Shown here in pieces: positions 63,697-64,000 of a DNA stretch of 64,000 bases. Within the stretch, counting starts at the first letter, position 1. Every line of letters begins with the position of its first letter. The notes beneath the pieces were generated by a model. It saw only the letters and a program-made list of their open reading frames with translations, was not told the DNA's origin and did no database searches. Source of the stretch: Brachycybe producta (taxonomy: Eukaryota > Arthropoda > Diplopoda > Playtdesmida > Andrognathidae); assembly GCA_036925085.1 (NCBI GenBank), contig JAUPFP010000073.1, positions 692,012-756,011 of the forward strand. Direction: 5' to 3'. A program made the position numbers and the translations under genes.

Positions 63697-64000
63697 TTAA
63701 GAGGCTACATCGCAAAATTACTTCGAAAAACCACTGCAAAGAGCGCTAGCATCATTTTTCTATTGAGCCCATAGACCCGATTGTTAAAGAAAAAACGTTA
63801 ATTTTTAAAATACACAACAGTCGCGGCGGCATTATGTTTATTTTTCATATTTAAACTTGTCCAATTTTAATTTTTCAAAGTGCAATTTGCACTGTAAATA
63901 TATGCTGATCTAGTGATAGAATGACAAAAAATTGGTTAGTGCGGTTCTATTTTTAAAAACTATTTCAAAATCGCAAATTTCTAACTCTTATGTTAAACCT
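63697..64000 (+). mobile_element. Family A11, cut by the window end
   Basis: TTAAGAGGCTACATCGC onward along the left arm to TTCTAACTCTTATGTTAAAC. Presumably a full copy continues beyond the window. Confidence 0.85.

Noticed and set aside
1..64000. tRNA, rRNA or snRNA genes
   Set aside because: No tRNA-like B box in a plausible cloverleaf and no rRNA core motif was recognised on either strand; GTGGTTCGACGTT in family E resembles a T-arm only superficially.

Overview
The window looks like intergenic DNA from an AT-rich animal genome, probably an invertebrate and perhaps marine. I infer this from the density of short inverted-repeat transposons, simple repeats and decayed transposon coding fragments; the species cannot be told. 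I find no intact host gene, rRNA or tRNA. The only protein-like remnants are a helicase C-terminus (about 2.76-3.01 kb; Pif1 or Helitron type) and the frameshifted C-terminal end of a non-LTR reverse transcriptase (56.02-56.39 kb). All family letters used here are mine.

Most of the sequence is non-autonomous foldback elements. One group is bounded by TTAA: family A (about 0.8 kb, arms near 0.4 kb, 11 copies or parts), its relative J, family D (more than 20 copies or parts) and GG. They sit in one another's TTAA sites; the clearest case is a full A inside the central TTAA of a full D at 39.6-40.8 kb. TTAA duplication is known from piggyBac and Kolobok/T2 transposons; I cannot decide which applies. 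A second group begins with CAGGCA and has 8-bp target duplications, as hAT elements do. Its members (E, F, G, H, V) share a core carrying CCGCCC boxes and TGACGTCA, but each has a different outer arm, matched on both sides. Other groups are B (310 bp), C (a double foldback), K and BB (Harbinger-like, TAA/TTA flanks), FF (CAGTGGCGGAT termini), Y and Z (TAGAGA termini), and L, M, N, X, II, HH, JJ.

By region: 0-4 kb holds Q elements, the helicase remnant and a palindromic array. 4-8 kb holds A, D, L and C. 8.6-9.8 kb is a CAACTA satellite with a higher-order repeat. 10-19 kb is A, D, J and C. 19.9-20.6 kb is a TTTTTTCGAT inverted array. 21-28 kb has nested J, W, V, B, E and F. 28-34 kb has M, N, L, I, Y and Z. 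34-38 kb is richer in GC, with a solo LTR inside E, then AA, BB, CC and G. 38-48 kb has C, A-in-D, K, B and GG. 49-51 kb has HH and II. 52-56 kb has A, I, JJ, E, F and the LINE end. 56.7-57.5 kb is a 32-bp satellite. 58-64 kb has M-in-D, an ACT array inside C, and A.

The nests give an order of events. W was hit by V, and V by B. JJ was hit by F, then E landed on F's edge. E was hit by an LTR retrotransposon that left a solo LTR. D was hit by A, K and M. No functional gene network can be described here.
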